A DNA stretch of 64,000 nucleotides from Muraenolepis orangiensis (taxonomy: Eukaryota > Chordata > Actinopteri > Gadiformes > Muraenolepididae): NCBI GenBank assembly GCA_027704905.1, contig CM051004.1, forward strand, positions 9,721,010 to 9,785,009, read 5' to 3'. The position numbers and the translations under genes are program-made. Below the pieces are notes generated by a model that was not told the DNA's origin, made no database searches, and saw only the letters and a program-made list of their open reading frames with translations. Shown in pieces: positions 27,438 to 41,580 of this stretch. Numbering within the stretch: position 1 is the stretch's first letter; the number at the start of each line of letters is the position of its first letter.

Positions 27438-27513
27438 CACTGACACTCACTCACTCATTGTCACTCACTCACTCACTCACTCACTGTCACTCACTCACTC
27501 ACTCACTCACTCA
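27438..27513. repeat. (CACT)n tetranucleotide repeat
   Basis: Runs of CACT broken by CATTGT and GTCACT. Confidence 0.94.
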
Positions 27514-27783
27514 ACAAATCAAACACCCGTTTTCATTAAGTGTCATTATTCCTTAGATTTCATGGGTTTGTGTGGTTGCTTTCACCTGAACTATGTTTAT
27601 GGAGGACAACTACTATATATAAACATATGTCTGTATCACACGTCCATCCCATGTCTTTGTGTTTTTACATTGAATGTTGAATTCAGTACACATACGATTG
27701 CAGAGCCGTGTTTGCTGGTTCTTATGTAGGGGTGGATGTTAAACTGGTTCAACCTGTGTGCCTTGATTACCTTAATGCACTAC

Positions 27784-27850
27784 AGGTCTGCAGCCTCACC
27801 AGCCCCAGACTCTTATCAGCCTGACCGGGGCCAGGTGAGGCTGCTTCAAC
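27784..27850 (-). repeat. dispersed repeat family B, copy 1
   Basis: Minus strand: TTGAAGCAGCCTCACCTGGC, CCCGGTCAGGCTGATAAGAG and TCTGGGGCTGGTGAGGCTGC. This matches 41813-41882 on the plus strand with few differences. The family is unidentified. Confidence 0.65.
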
Positions 27851-28845
27851 CAGCCACCAACGACACACACACACACTGCTCAACCATATTTCCTCCCCGC
27901 CTTTTTCCTCTGGGGAGCCGCTTGTGAATCTTTTTGAGCGATATTGGCAGGAATATCGGCTGTGGTAATATACGCCGTACTTGGAGGCCAAGAGAAATCT
28001 CTCCCAGGGGTCAAATTACCTTTGCTTGTCACCCGACATGAATACTTCAATTATAATAATAAGACACTGCAATAAACCATAAACGATTTCCTTCTGTTGG
28101 GAGAGAAGAGCTGAAGAGATGCGTTGCTGATGATTTCAGTGTTCGACAGTGCTTTCCCCCGAGACGCATGCCAAGACAAACAAAACATTCAAACTGCTAA
28201 CCAGTGCTTTCGAGGACAGTTGTTTTCGGGTTGTCCGCAGGCAGATGAAAACCATGACATTTACCATCGTTCCATTTCTGTTTATTTTGTTCATCAAATG
28301 TAGGCCTTTTTTTGTCTACGATCATTTTACTTTATATTTTTCATCTGTTTAGCTCTCCTCATATAGACGTGTTCAGGCTTTGATATACACAATCAAATCT
28401 CAAATCTAAACGGGTATGTTGTAAAATCACTATGGTAACAAAGGACCAAAAATAGAAGAACATTTGTCTCAAAACTGTGAAAAACTAAAACTGATTAAAA
28501 ATATTACTTTGTACACTAATATCATTTATTTAATGTGTTAGTAATTTCCCTGGTCTGGTAGAGAGATGTTTTTTTTAAAATTTAAGTACCTGACTGTCTT
28601 TCAGTGGAAGGAGAAGAGGATGAGGTCGTCGTGTGTGAAAAGTGAGTGGCCTTCTTCTTCTTCTTCTTTGCTAAACTCCCCTCAACTTACTGACGCTTCC
28701 GCTCCAGTCCAAGCATGGCGCTACATCCCCTCTGCGTCTTATGCCATGCCCCAAACGGCCCAGGTGATGGAGATGTTATTTAGTCATGGGCTGCCAAACC
28801 ATATTGCCTTCTTGTGTCGTCGTTGTTTGTTTTTTCTCAAATGTC
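27851..28845. other. no recognisable feature
   Basis: AT-rich unique sequence with a TTC repeat at about 28651-28668. The frame at 28566-29087 owes its length to the following GA tract. Confidence 0.5.
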
Positions 28846-28847
28846 TG

Positions 28848-29135
<288 letters not shown>

Positions 29136-29418
29136 GAGCGAGAGCCACCCAGTAGCTGAATCGATGTGATGTACTTCGGAAGCGATGCCATGTACACCAT
29201 CGCCCTGAGCCAGTGCATCATACCTGGTGTGGATCTGGCAGGTGTAGGAGGAGAAGGGGTTTATACTGTAGGGTTCTACTCCTCCGTCCTGAGGGGATGT
29301 GTGTGGTGCCAGCAGCTGCTTGTAGACCACAGGGAGGGTGGTTTTTAAAATGCTTTTGATTAAGACACGGTGAGACCGCCAAGACTGGAAGTGCTGCTGG
29401 AGCCCAGCCCGGCTTCAC
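29136..29418. other. no recognisable feature
   Basis: Unique sequence between two long microsatellites. Confidence 0.5.
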
Positions 29419-30175
<757 letters not shown>

Positions 30176-30275
30176 AGCAGCCTCTCGTTTTTCTTACATT
30201 TAACATATTTTCTGGAACCATTGGAGGATAACTGCCCTGCTCAAGGGCATGGAACTAATTACCCCTCATCTCTGT

Positions 30276-30497
<222 letters not shown>

Positions 30498-30499
30498 TG

Positions 30500-30890
30500 C
30501 CCATTGCAGCTGCCTGCCACCAGGGGACAAGAGGAGTAGCGCTAAGAGCTGTTTTTTTTAATGAATTATTTTTCAGTTTTGTAGTGGGTTTTAGACGGCT
30601 AAGGGGAGGGGTTGACATTTCCCAGGGCCTCGGTTTCAACTTCCAAAATATTCACGCTAAAGTTAGTCTTATTAATTGAAATGCCAATGCGAAAAGATGA
30701 TTCTTATTTAGAATCTTTTCTCTATTTAGATTCTATCTTCTTTAGAATGGGATTTAGATTGTGGTTTTTTTTCTTACTCACGCAAGAAAAATGAAGTTGA
30801 ACAGACGTCACAACCATTAATGTGAACATTCTCACAAAACAATTATAGGAAGAATTGTGTTTACCAAATCATATCTGATTCTCCTTTCCT
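30500..30890. other. no recognisable feature
   Basis: AT-rich. Short direct repeats of TTTAGAATCTT/TTTAGATTCTA occur at 30705-30760. Confidence 0.5.
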
Positions 30891-31933
<1,043 letters not shown>

Positions 31934-32164
31934 CTATTTCCCATCAGACTCTATAGTCATAAAAATGAGATATTCTGATCTCTAAAGTGACATGTGATAC
32001 TGTAGGTCATAATGGATGAGGTAGGCTATGGATACACACAATGGGGATTGAACCCACAAGCTGGTTCTGACTGGGAATTGAAAGACTGTTGCCATGGCTA
32101 CAGTATTCCTATTTAAACCTTTCCATGTCATAAATACAATGTATATATATATGCTATATATATG

Positions 32165-32430
32165 GTGACACATGTACACGCAGAGGTAGAGCGGGTTGTC
32201 TGGCATTGCTGATCCCCCCGCTCCTCCTAGCCAAGTGTCGAGGTGTCCCTGAGCAAGACACCCCTAACCCTAACTACTTCTGACCTGGCTGTCAAATTCT
32301 TCCTTCATTTTCCTCGGGATAAATAAAGTTATCTTGAATCTTGAAATCTTGAAATCTTGAAACTGGCCGTCTCCTTGCATGGCTGACGTGACGCATAAAT
32401 TGTAAAGTGCTTTGGTTAAAAGCGCTATAT
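32165..32430 (+). mobile_element. SINE copy split by a LINE 3' tail
   Basis: The left part (GCAGAGGTAGAGCGGGTTGT, CCCCCGCTCCTCCTAGCC, GTCGAGGTGTCCCTGAGCAA) and the right part (CGTCTCCTTGCATGGCTGAC, AAAGTGCTTTGGTTAAAAGC) follow the order of the SINE at 35.88-36.13 kb. The middle, 32294-32362, is foreign. The 5' head with A and B boxes is degraded. Confidence 0.8.
32294..32362 (+). mobile_element. LINE 3' tail nested in the SINE
   Basis: CCTCGGGATAAATAAAGTT followed by four TCTTGAA-type repeats is the 3' terminus typical of fish LINEs. It is flanked by CTGGCTGTC (32285-32293) and CTGGCCGTC (32363-32371), a 9-bp target duplication with one mismatch. Only the last ~70 bp of the LINE were copied. 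Confidence 0.8.
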
Positions 32431-33015
32431 ATATGCAGTCCATTTACCATTGGCCATGACCGTTGGCCGTGGTCCTTTGGTCTTTTTACACAAAGCTCGC
32501 ATTTACTTCAGCAGATAATATACATATGCAATGACACATATCCTGAATTATGATATAAACACCATTGCATATGTGAAAACAAAAAGCAGCTGAACTTGTG
32601 TGTGTTGTGTTGTGGGTGAAGTGGCGGCGGATTTAAGTGACATGTTAGTCCGACTTTTAATGAGGCATTAATGGAGAAAGAATTGGAGCACAGAGGACGC
32701 CATATGACACGGACAGCTGCCCGGCCCCTCTTCGTCTGATGCTACACACTTTGGGGTTTGGTTGAAGGTCTCAAGGTGTTTCCTTGGTCGTCATATCACT
32801 CATTATTATTCATCACTACTTTCTATACGCAAAACAACAACAACAACAACAACAACAACATTGTGGCCGAAAAACTAAGCTGGTTTGTGATTTTGTGGTT
32901 TGTTTCAAGTGGTCAAAGAAAATCAATGTCTACGTTTTGAGTTATAACATATACCAGATCTTTGTATGCTAACTGCATATTTACCACTCGTTACTACTGT
33001 GTATTAAGGCATTAA
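32431..33015. other. no gene; (CAA)n at 32836-32860
   Basis: A non-repetitive segment at 32620-32720, including TTTTAATGAGGCATTAATGG, resembles a conserved non-coding element, but this is untested. Confidence 0.4.
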
Positions 33016-33017
33016 GG

Positions 33018-33062
33018 AGAAACTATCCAAAGCCACTTACAATGAATTACTATATCTTTTTT
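33018..33062 (-). mobile_element. SINE 3'-region fragment
   Basis: The minus strand reads TAATTCATTGTAAGTGGCTTTGG, which resembles the pre-tail region of the nearby fish SINEs. Confidence 0.45.
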
Positions 33063-33079
33063 TCATGTCATTAAAGAAC

Positions 33080-33242
33080 AGGAAGTGGTTTGACCTAGTT
33101 GGTTGATCTGTCTCGATGTCTAGGTAGCTGCGGACATCGGGGTTCGAACCCAGGGACCACCAGCCACCAACCACTAGACTTTCCTGCATTATCCTGCAAG
33201 CCACGGTAAGTCACTTTGGATAAAAGCGTCTGCTTAATAGGT
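33080..33242 (+). mobile_element. tRNA-derived SINE, third family
   Basis: The A-box-like GACCTAGTTGGTTGATC and the B box GGGGTTCGAACCC are followed by a short body. It ends with GTCACTTTGGATAAAAGCGT and CTGCTTAA, the 3' tail shared with the HpaI/SmaI-type fish SINEs and their partner LINEs. Confidence 0.75.
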
Positions 33243-34983
33243 GCTTTGGGACCAAACGGTTCTGGGGACTGGGGAACTAAGAATTAGGGACCAGGGGAGG
33301 AATAGTTTCTTCAAGGGCTTTTTCTGTCGGCATTCGCACTGCCAATGGGAACGTTACGTTAACGTCACTGACGGAATGTCTGCGTGAGACACCTGACTTC
33401 TGTGCAATGAAAAAAACCTGCGTTGTATTTCCTCGATTGCATATATACTTAATAACGCTTGGACTTTGCTGTCAGCCCACATTTTGTCTGTGTTTTGTTG
33501 TGTTTTTTCAGTTCCAATACCGTTAAAGTGCTGTTTTTGTACCTTATGTTGACAGCTAGGGGTATTTTAAAATGGCAGTCGCTGGTGGTGAATTGCTCAT
33601 GTTTGACCAATCACCATACACCTCTGTCACCAAAGGCTTCTCTTTGCTGGGAGAGTTGTTCTGAAGTAGGAGATAAAAACGTCCCTAAAAATAGCAGAAC
33701 TACGAGGGTTTTCTAGTTGTCTTTCTAGTTGTCTTTTTTTCTGTCATGTCATGCATTTACCACCTGCACTGTCTGCAAAGGCCATTGTTAACCCTCCCAT
33801 AAACTGGTTTACTTACGAATTACCTGTGCCCTAGTGTTGGAGGAGGCCAGAAATAGCCTGTCGCGCTCTAATGCTGCATACATTAACACTGAGCTGGGGA
33901 GAGTCCAGATCTTTCAACGCTGACTGGATCGGAAATGATTCTGTAGATCCTTATAGCATTACTCGCCTGCGTGTTGCTGTTTGTCATCTGGGACCAGGGC
34001 CTCCAGAGATCTGTCCAACTCCATACCCTCAAAGATGTCACATGACCGGACCGCTTCACTGAGTCTCCAACGGTTGGTTGGAGACTTGACATATCTGCTC
34101 AACTGGAACACACGCAGTCCGCCTCGCACACTGAGTCAAATTAAATTCAAATCAAAATATTCCACCCCCGGTCGGATGTTAAGCAAGCGATAACTAGGTT
34201 ATTGTCTATTTTTCGATTTTGCATACTTTAATTGTAATTAGTTTAGTATTTCAGTTTATTTTTGTTGCTTCACCCGGCCTTGCAATAACAAAAACAAACA
34301 CATTCAATCATTATTTGGTCTGTTTGTTCCTAAATCTAGGCACAGAGCAAACCCACACTCAACGCTACAGTATTTGAGTAGGCCTAATCCATCTAAAAAT
34401 AATAAAAATGTTTGCCCTGAACATGCATGCTGGCTATTTTAGCTCAGCATTTCAGTTGGCTCACCAGATAGACTTTTGGTTCCCTGGGTAATTCATCAAA
34501 GAGCTACCAGACTCTCAACAGCTCAAAAAAGGTCCCAATTACGCTGGTGGAAGCATCAGCGCTGCTAATGGGGGCCTGGTGCCTCGGGTCGGCCGCGCTA
34601 GACACTTATTATTGAACAGCATATGACGGTCTATTCTTGGAAGCACTGACGCACCTGTCTACCCGCAACCATATATGTAACTTAATTTATTTCATTGTAT
34701 TTTGAATTTTGGTAAGGGAAGGGATTGTGGCACAGAACGTTCAGCTAATGTTATTTCAGGACATTTGTGATTGAGCTAAGCTGTGTATGTACCTGCATTT
34801 TTTTTAACTTTATTCAGAAATGCTTAATTTCACGGTGGAACAATGTCATTGTTTTATATTTGATATGTATACTAATAAAACATAACCATGCCCTTTCCTT
34901 CTATTAGACTGTCTACACACACACCCATACAGTATCCCTGTTTAGTATTCAAAGACCTAACTCCATCTTAGAGTTTAAAAAAA
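33243..34983. other. no recognisable feature
   Basis: 1.7 kb of unique-looking, partly AT-rich sequence. Overlapping open frames at 33871-34193 have no recognised domain. GGTCGGATGTTAAGCAAGCG at 34170-34189 looks like part of a dispersed repeat, but I cannot place it. Confidence 0.45.
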
Positions 34984-34984
34984 C

Positions 34985-35578
34985 AATGACTTTATAGTGA
35001 AATCCTTCCCTCATTCTCTTCTCCCTCTCCTAGGTAGTTCAATGTAGAGGGCTATGTAGTGAAATCCTTCCCTCATTCCCTATTGCCTACTCCCTCTCTA
35101 GGTAGTTCAATGTAGAGGACTATATAGTGAAATCCTTCACTCTCCCTATTGCCTACTCCCTCTCTAGGTAGTTCAATGTCCTCTCTAGGTAGTTCAATGT
35201 AAAGGACTATAACATGAAGTCTTTCCCTCATTCCCTATTGCCTACTCCCTCTCTAGTAGTTCAATGTAGAGGGCTATGTCGTGAAATCCTTCCCTCATCC
35301 CCTCTCTAGAGAGGTCAATGTAGAGGACTACATAGTGAAACCCTCCCCTCATTCCCTACTCCCTCTCTAGGTAGTTCAATGTAGAGGACTACATAGTGAA
35401 ACCCTCCCCTCATTCCCTACTCCCTCTCTAGGTAGTTCAATGTAGAGGACTATATAGTGAAATCCTTCCCTCATTCTCTTCTCCCTCTCTAGGTAGTTCA
35501 ATGTAGAGGACTACATAGTGAAATCCTTCCCTCATTCTCTTCTCCCTCTCCTAGGTAGTTCAATGTAGAGGACTATAT
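34985..35578. repeat. 61-bp satellite, about 9 units
   Basis: The unit is AGTGAAATCCTTCCCTCATT, then CCCTACTCCCTCTCTAGGTA, then GTTCAATGTAGAGGACTACAT. Lengths range from about 53 to 88 bp. Units 6 and 7 are almost identical, and one unit has an internal CCTCTCTAGGTAGTTCAATGT duplication. The CCCTACTCCCT/ACTATATAGTG content matches the ends of the MITE-like repeat next to it, so the satellite probably arose by amplification of that element's end. Confidence 0.93.
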
Positions 35579-36166
35579 ATTTAAATCTATATATAGGTAA
35601 ATATACCTGTAGTTAAAAAACACTTTGAGACCCTACTGAATGATGTCATTGCTGGCACATAATTGAATGTTGCTTCTTGTCCGGCTGCGATTTTTCTTTC
35701 ATTGCAATGCATGCTGGGATATATGCTCGGTTAGTGACCATCGGTTGTGCATTACTTTTCAAGATGCATTGTGGGATACATTGATTGTGCTATATAGGGT
35801 ATAATCATTCTCACTATACAATCGGACAGCACTACACAATGGCAAACTCACTACACAATGGCAAACTCACTATAATCATGCCGGCTTTTATCCAAAGCGC
35901 TTTACGAGTCATGCCTCACATCACCCATTCATACACCGACGGCGGAGTCAGCCATGCAAGGAGACAGCCAGCACGTCAGGAGCAGTTAGGGTTGGGGTGT
36001 CTTGCTCAAGGACACCTCGACAGTTTTTGCTAGGAGGAGCCGGGGGATCGAACCAGCGACCTTTCGGTTGTGAGGCGACCGCTCCACCTCCTGAGCTATA
36101 CTGCCGCCTTCCTGAGCTATACTGCCGCCACTATGCAGTGCAATATATAGTAGGGTAGGGAGTGAC
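35579..36166. mobile_element. MITE-like repeat (ATGCATTGTGGGATA type) carrying a SINE
   Basis: It contains GACCATCGGTTGTGCATTAC, AAGATGCATTGTGGGATACA, TATATAGGGTATAAT and ATCGGACAGCACTACACAATGG. A SINE interrupts it. On the far side the element resumes with ACTATGCAGTGCAATATATA and GTAGGGTAGGGAGTGAC. A paralogue without the SINE is at 42.81-42.96 kb. A CACAATGGCAAACTCACTA piece is duplicated within it. Confidence 0.75.
35879..36130 (-). mobile_element. tRNA-derived SINE inserted in the MITE-like repeat
   Basis: On the minus strand: GGCGGCAGTATAGCTCAGG (A box), GGTCGCTGGTTCGATCCCC (B box), GTCGAGGTGTCCTTGAGCAA, CTCCTTGCATGGCTGACTCC and the AAAGCGCTTTGGATAAAAGC tail. The first 20 bp are duplicated (CCTGAGCTATACTGCCGCC twice on the plus strand). 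ACTATA/ACTATG at the two junctions may be a short target duplication. Confidence 0.88.
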
Positions 36167-39145
36167 ACAAAACAACCAACTAAGTATTGTTTATTTCAGC
36201 ACTCAGCCATTAATCATCCCATTAGCACGCTCGTCACATTTCGAAACAACTCGTTACGGTGGAAATTAAACTTCCTCCGGTCTTAAACCAATCACAGCCT
36301 TGGAAAAAGGGACACTGATGAAAGCAGGACACGTGTCGCCGGGCGGAACAGCTCCCGCTTCAGGCGGTGCGTTTAATTGTTATGCCCGTTGGTCATTTCT
36401 GAGCCAGCTGAAAAGTATTAGCTGTGATTGGGGGCCTGTTTGTGTGTGTATGTGTGTGTAGGGCGGGGGGGGGGGCAGAGTGGCCCTCTAGGGGGGCCGC
36501 GTTAGCCAGGGCAATCTCTGATTAAGAACATTAAGAGTCATTATTTCCCGGGTCCGGCACAGGAAGCGGTCACGACGTGAGCTGGCGATCACAGTGATGA
36601 AGATAGGAACTCACACCGTATACACACATACATACAGGATCTGTATGTACACACACATACAGTACGTATATACACACAGACACAGCAATGTAATGTATAC
36701 ATACATAGACACAGATACTTTTACAATAGTATTATTATAAATAATATATTATTGATACACAGATTACAAAAGCCCAAATATTGTGAAATGAAAGTACCAC
36801 CATCATTGTCTTTCCAAAAATAAACTAAGAGCTTTGCACTTAAACAATAAACCAAATGTTCACTAAACTATGAACTTGCCTCTTGGAGTAAGTAAGCCCA
36901 ATATTCCCCCAGTGTTTTGAGAGGTCTGTGGCGACGGGGGGGTTGGCCGTCTGATGACGCCTCGGGCGGTGTCTGCGGACCCTCTGACTGTCAAAGTGAC
37001 CCTGAAGAGGTCACAAAGTGGGGTCACAAGATGACCTCTTCAGGTCAGGTCTTCCGTCCTCCGGTGACTTGAATGGCAAGGAATTTGTCGTCACCTCCGT
37101 TGCGTTGGTGGGTTGATGCAATCGACTCGCAAGTCGGTTACCGTCGGTTATCTCTGCGGCTCGGTCTTCATATGGATCTGAAGGTCTCAGTGCCAAGTAG
37201 TAGCAGTAGTAGTAACTTACTTACTCTTAGTTTCACGAGGTCACTCGGAGAAGATTAACTCCAATGGACCACCGATTTCCTGCTTGTTAAAATCCTGCCA
37301 AACTTAAGCCCAACTCATTGTGTTCCTACTGTTTTTAATTGGACATTTTGTTACGGGCCCCTCACACAGGAGTGCATGGATTCAGCTTCTTTTTGCCATT
37401 AATTAAAAATCGTACAGTTTTCTCGTTGTTATCCTTTCGCTCTCTGGACGAGATGGGTTTCCCTTCTGCTATATAGTCGGTGACTGGCGTTAACACGATT
37501 ACTCTTCTTCCAATACCACACGGCTACCGGCTGCAGTTCTGAAACGGTGCCTTTGACTAGCTTTTGGCTTCAGGGTTAATTGCACATTGCGGCGTTTTTT
37601 TCCAAGCGCAGAATCTCGCCAGTTCGATTTTCACTTCTGCCTTTTTTAATGTCCTAAGTAAGGCAGGCGATGTGAATGCAGCTAGTCAGCATGTTCATAA
37701 TTTGATGAATACCAGCGCAAACATTTACACAGCAAATTTCTCCCGCCAGTATGTTTAATGGGCCTCGCTTCCGGAATAGATTTTCCCAGCAAGAATGTGT
37801 AAGCAAATGTCCTCGTGTGATGTGAAAGACCAACCGGGCTTTTCGGTTTGAAAAGGAAAAAAAGACTTGGAAATGGTTGGAGAATGGCCGTTTGTGTTTG
37901 CTGAGCAACACACTGTGAAGCTATGGAACGTTAACTCTAAGCTGGGCTAACGGTACTTGTGGAAATGAGGCAGGCCAGAGCGGACATAACTTTAATGTTG
38001 ACATCGCTCCTTAACTGCCCAACCGCACGTGGCCAAGCGCTGCTTTTTGGATTAACCAGCATCAATCCCCCCCCCCCCACCACCCCTCATTGAAATATCA
38101 ACAAAGTAGTATTATCTCATTTCATTGATCATCGATCAAGAGTAGAGCTCCATAACACTTTGTCGATCTTGCAGTCAATAGGAGATGGGGTCGAATGTTG
38201 CCTGTTGTTGTTGTGCTAGTGTGCTGAGTGTGTTGGCGATGCTGCTTTTTGCCACCCGGTTGAAGTTCAAGTTGAAGTTCAACCTAGGCTCCTATGCTAC
38301 ATTCACTCCCTTCAACCCACTTGTCGGTCGGTCTACACCGTCCTGTCCTTAATTAAGCTTTGACAAAAACATAAAAGAGTAGAAAAAAGTAAATGCACTA
38401 CACTTGTGTATATGTGAGTGCATATATATATACACACACACACCTCCCAGGGAGATCAGAGATTACGAAATTCTGAATCATGTTCTCTGAGGCTTGGCAA
38501 AAGCAATAAACGATATAAACATGAACATGTTGTCTTATTGCTCGGCTTCTTTTCAATGTGTGCTTTCTTTAAAGGGGAACAGAATGAAACAAAGAGAAAA
38601 GCAATAGGTGTCCAGGCAGTTATAGATAGGCAGTTTGGTTTTCTTTATCCGGAAAAAGTAATGTGTATATATATATTGTCATCTTTATCCCCCTAAATCT
38701 GTGCACGCTCTCACAAACGGTATTATATTTAGGTAGATGTCCACCCCCTATAAATGACAGTGTTACATTTCAAGCAGTCCAGTGCTCGTTGAAGTCGTTG
38801 ACGTTAACATATTTTACTGGCAATAGTGTTCAAAATAAAATAAGTGATCCGAGGACACGCCTGGCGTCCCAGGATATATTTCTAACAAAAATATATCAGA
38901 GATGCTGATGTGTGCGCCATGGTGACTGGACAAAGGCCCTTTGAGGAGAAATACCAAAAATGAATATTTATATTTTTCAATCAATGGAAGGGTTTCTTAA
39001 GAGAAGTATCTAGGATGAACCTTGAAGCAATTCGACTTCACAGCTCGACCTTGATGCGTCAGCAACCAGTGTCCCAACCAGAAACAAGCATTGACTGCAT
39101 TCTTTCACTAGTCCAATATGAGCTATGAGATGACATATAGCTGGT
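36167..39145. other. quiet unique region, no gene
   Basis: Nearly 3 kb with only short simple repeats (a G-run near 36463, ATACACAC-rich 36619-36715, a C-run near 38068). Open frames are 60-92 codons with no recognised domain. The low repeat load makes this the best place in the window to look for conserved non-coding sequence. Confidence 0.5.
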
Positions 39146-39148
39146 ATC

Positions 39149-39264
<116 letters not shown>

Positions 39265-39334
39265 CTAAGACAAAATAAATATTGAAAGTTGTGTATTGGT
39301 GCAAAAGGCTCTTGAATATTACATTTTGGTTTGC

Positions 39335-39425
39335 AATCTTTTACAAAGCGACTTACAGTGAATTCAGATACAAGTAGCAGAAAGGAGGGAGGTTAAGTGT
39401 CTTGCTAAAGGATACCTTTATGTAG
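39335..39425 (-). mobile_element. SINE 3'-half fragment
   Basis: Plus-strand TTTACAAAGCGACTTACAGT and TTAAGTGTCTTGCTAAAGGA are the reverse of the SINE body order (CTTGAGCAAGACAC, then AAGTCGCTTTG). Confidence 0.5.
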
Positions 39426-39802
39426 ACTCTATGACTTCGATTCGGCCCTTGGAAAGCTCTGTTTTTTCCGGATGCAAACTATAAATAGAAGTTTGGGTGA
39501 AGGGGTTGATGCGTCTCTCGAATCTCCCAAATTCGCCAGTCTTGGTTTGTTCCAAACCTTTTGAGTCACGTCTATTTCAACTGACCCATGAAAATGAAAA
39601 GTCTGTCAAAAGAAAAGTGACCCTCATTCTTGGTTAGTGGTGGGTGTGGGAGCTAATTCAATTTAAGATTTTCCCCGGAACTAAACCTTCCTCCACCATG
39701 GCATTGTTCCAAAACAGAAAGACCTTCAGGGAGTAGGAAGAACGAGTGGAGGAACAGAGAGATGGTGTCGCTAATGGAAAATATATATACATTTAAAGGT
39801 GC
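39426..39802. other. no recognisable feature
   Basis: Unique sequence. No gene is supported. Confidence 0.5.
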
Positions 39803-39930
<128 letters not shown>

Positions 39931-40232
39931 GGATTTTAATATTTGCTTTAATTGAAACTCCTGGAGTTTGGAGGAAACACCTGCTCTGCAGTGATAAGAT
40001 AATGCATGTGTCAGAGACCCAACGGCAGGATAATCAATCTGATAATTAATAATAAAATAATCTGAAGCCATAATGTCTCAAAGCAGCCGGTGTGGGGTGG
40101 GGGTGGGGGGGGGGGGGGGTCGGGGTGTGAGGACTAATGAATAATGTACAGTGAATAGTGCATCGACAACTCTTTGACTTTTCCTTTCTCAGCCTTTATT
40201 GTTTCCTTCATTTCCGTCCATCTATCTCGGTC

Positions 40233-40263
<31 letters not shown>

Positions 40264-40450
40264 CCCTCCCTCTCTCTAGCTATATCCAGCTATCTATCTT
40301 CCACAACCACCACTGTTTCTCATGATTATTTCCATCATGTCCATATTGATTGCCATTTGTCATTTTCTTCTTCTTCTGTATTGGTCTGCCCTCCATCAAC
40401 CTATGACTGAGAACACCATGGCCATGATCAGCCTGATCATATATGCATGA
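39931..40450. other. no gene; G-run and short CT tract
   Basis: G-rich 40093-40119 and a CT-rich tract at 40230-40277. The segment at 39990-40075 is AT-rich with repeated GATAAT and AATAATC cores. Confidence 0.5.
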
Positions 40451-40451
40451 T

Positions 40452-40480
<29 letters not shown>
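40451..40480. repeat. (TA)n microsatellite
   Basis: About 14 TA units. Confidence 0.94.
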
Positions 40481-40482
<2 letters not shown>

Positions 40483-40835
40483 TATATGTATCCTGACTTG
40501 GCTATGGTAATATAATATGGTAATATTAATTATAATAATTAAGATACCCTCATTAAAATGCCCCTGCAGCTTATTGTAGCCTCTGATTCCATTTTTAATA
40601 ACTTGACATAATAACTTTCACACGTGAAGCAAGTAAAATTCCATATTTTGCAGTATGAATTATTTTTAATAGTTCTCTAATTTTAGCGCTACCTACAACC
40701 CCCTGCGAACATCTCACCCACGCATGGCCATCAGGTGAACAGAATTGAAGAGGCAGCTGTGGAAAAAATGCTATCACAATTTGACACGTGACATTTAAAC
40801 ATGTCACGGTTATGTGTAAAAACAATTTCCCAGTT

Positions 40836-41262
40836 CGGTCTAGTTTAGTCTCTAGTTATATCAAGTTTTGTTTAGTCTGGTTCAGTCTAGTTTAATCTAG
40901 TTTAGTCTGCTTCAGTGTTGTTGAGTTCAGTTTACTTTAGTCTAATTCAGTCTCATTCCTTCAAGTTCAGTCAAGTTTAATCTAGTTCAGTCTAGTTCAG
41001 TCTCATTCCCTCTAGTTCAGTCTAGTTGAATCTAGTTCATTCTAGTTGAATCGAGTCTGCTTAAGTGTTGTTTAGTCTGGTTCAATCTGTTTCAGTCTGG
41101 TCATTCCAGTTAAATCAAGTTCTGACTAGTTTAATCGAGTTCTTGTCTACATCAGTCTCATTCATCATGCAGTTCAGTCCAGTTCTGTCTCCTTTAGCCC
41201 CGTCTAGTCAAACTCAGTCTTGTGTCTAGTCTGTCTAGTTAACTAAATTTCCGTCCAGCACC
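40836..41262. repeat. 10-bp-period degenerate repeat (TCTAGTTCAG)
   Basis: More than 400 bp in which TCTAGTTCAG, TCTAGTTTAG, TCTGGTTCAG and TCAAGTTCAG recur at multiples of about 5 or 10 bp. Stop codons occur in all frames, so it is not coding. Confidence 0.85.
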
Positions 41263-41488
41263 ATCTACGGTCTAGTCGTCAGCGTCACTCAGCCCTCCCC
41301 CTGCCCTCACCCTGCCCTCACCTCCCCCTCCCCCTGCCCTCCCCTCCCTCTCATGGATGTCAACCCATGGCGGTCCCCCTTCCGGCCATCTGGTCATCCT
41401 GCGAACTCTCCCTCCTCCTGTCATGTCCCAGCGCGTCTCCTCCGGGCATCACAGCACAGCAGCCTGCTAGGCATGGCGCTCACACCAC
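41263..41488. other. C-rich segment, no gene
   Basis: A CCCTGCCCTCACC repeat of a few units lies at 41296-41345. Confidence 0.5.
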
Positions 41489-41489
41489 C

Positions 41490-41548
<59 letters not shown>

Positions 41549-41580
41549 CACACACACACACACACACCACACACACCACT
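41490..41580. repeat. (AC)n microsatellite
   Basis: About 40 units with a CG and a CC interruption. Confidence 0.96.

Noticed and set aside
26987..27454. 155-codon minus-strand frame
   Set aside because: No domain, no splice structure, and it starts within a CACT tetranucleotide repeat.
33871..34193. Overlapping 60-70-codon frames with a repeat-like GGTCGGATGTTAAGC motif
   Set aside because: I could not link them to any protein family or confirm a second copy of the motif in this window.
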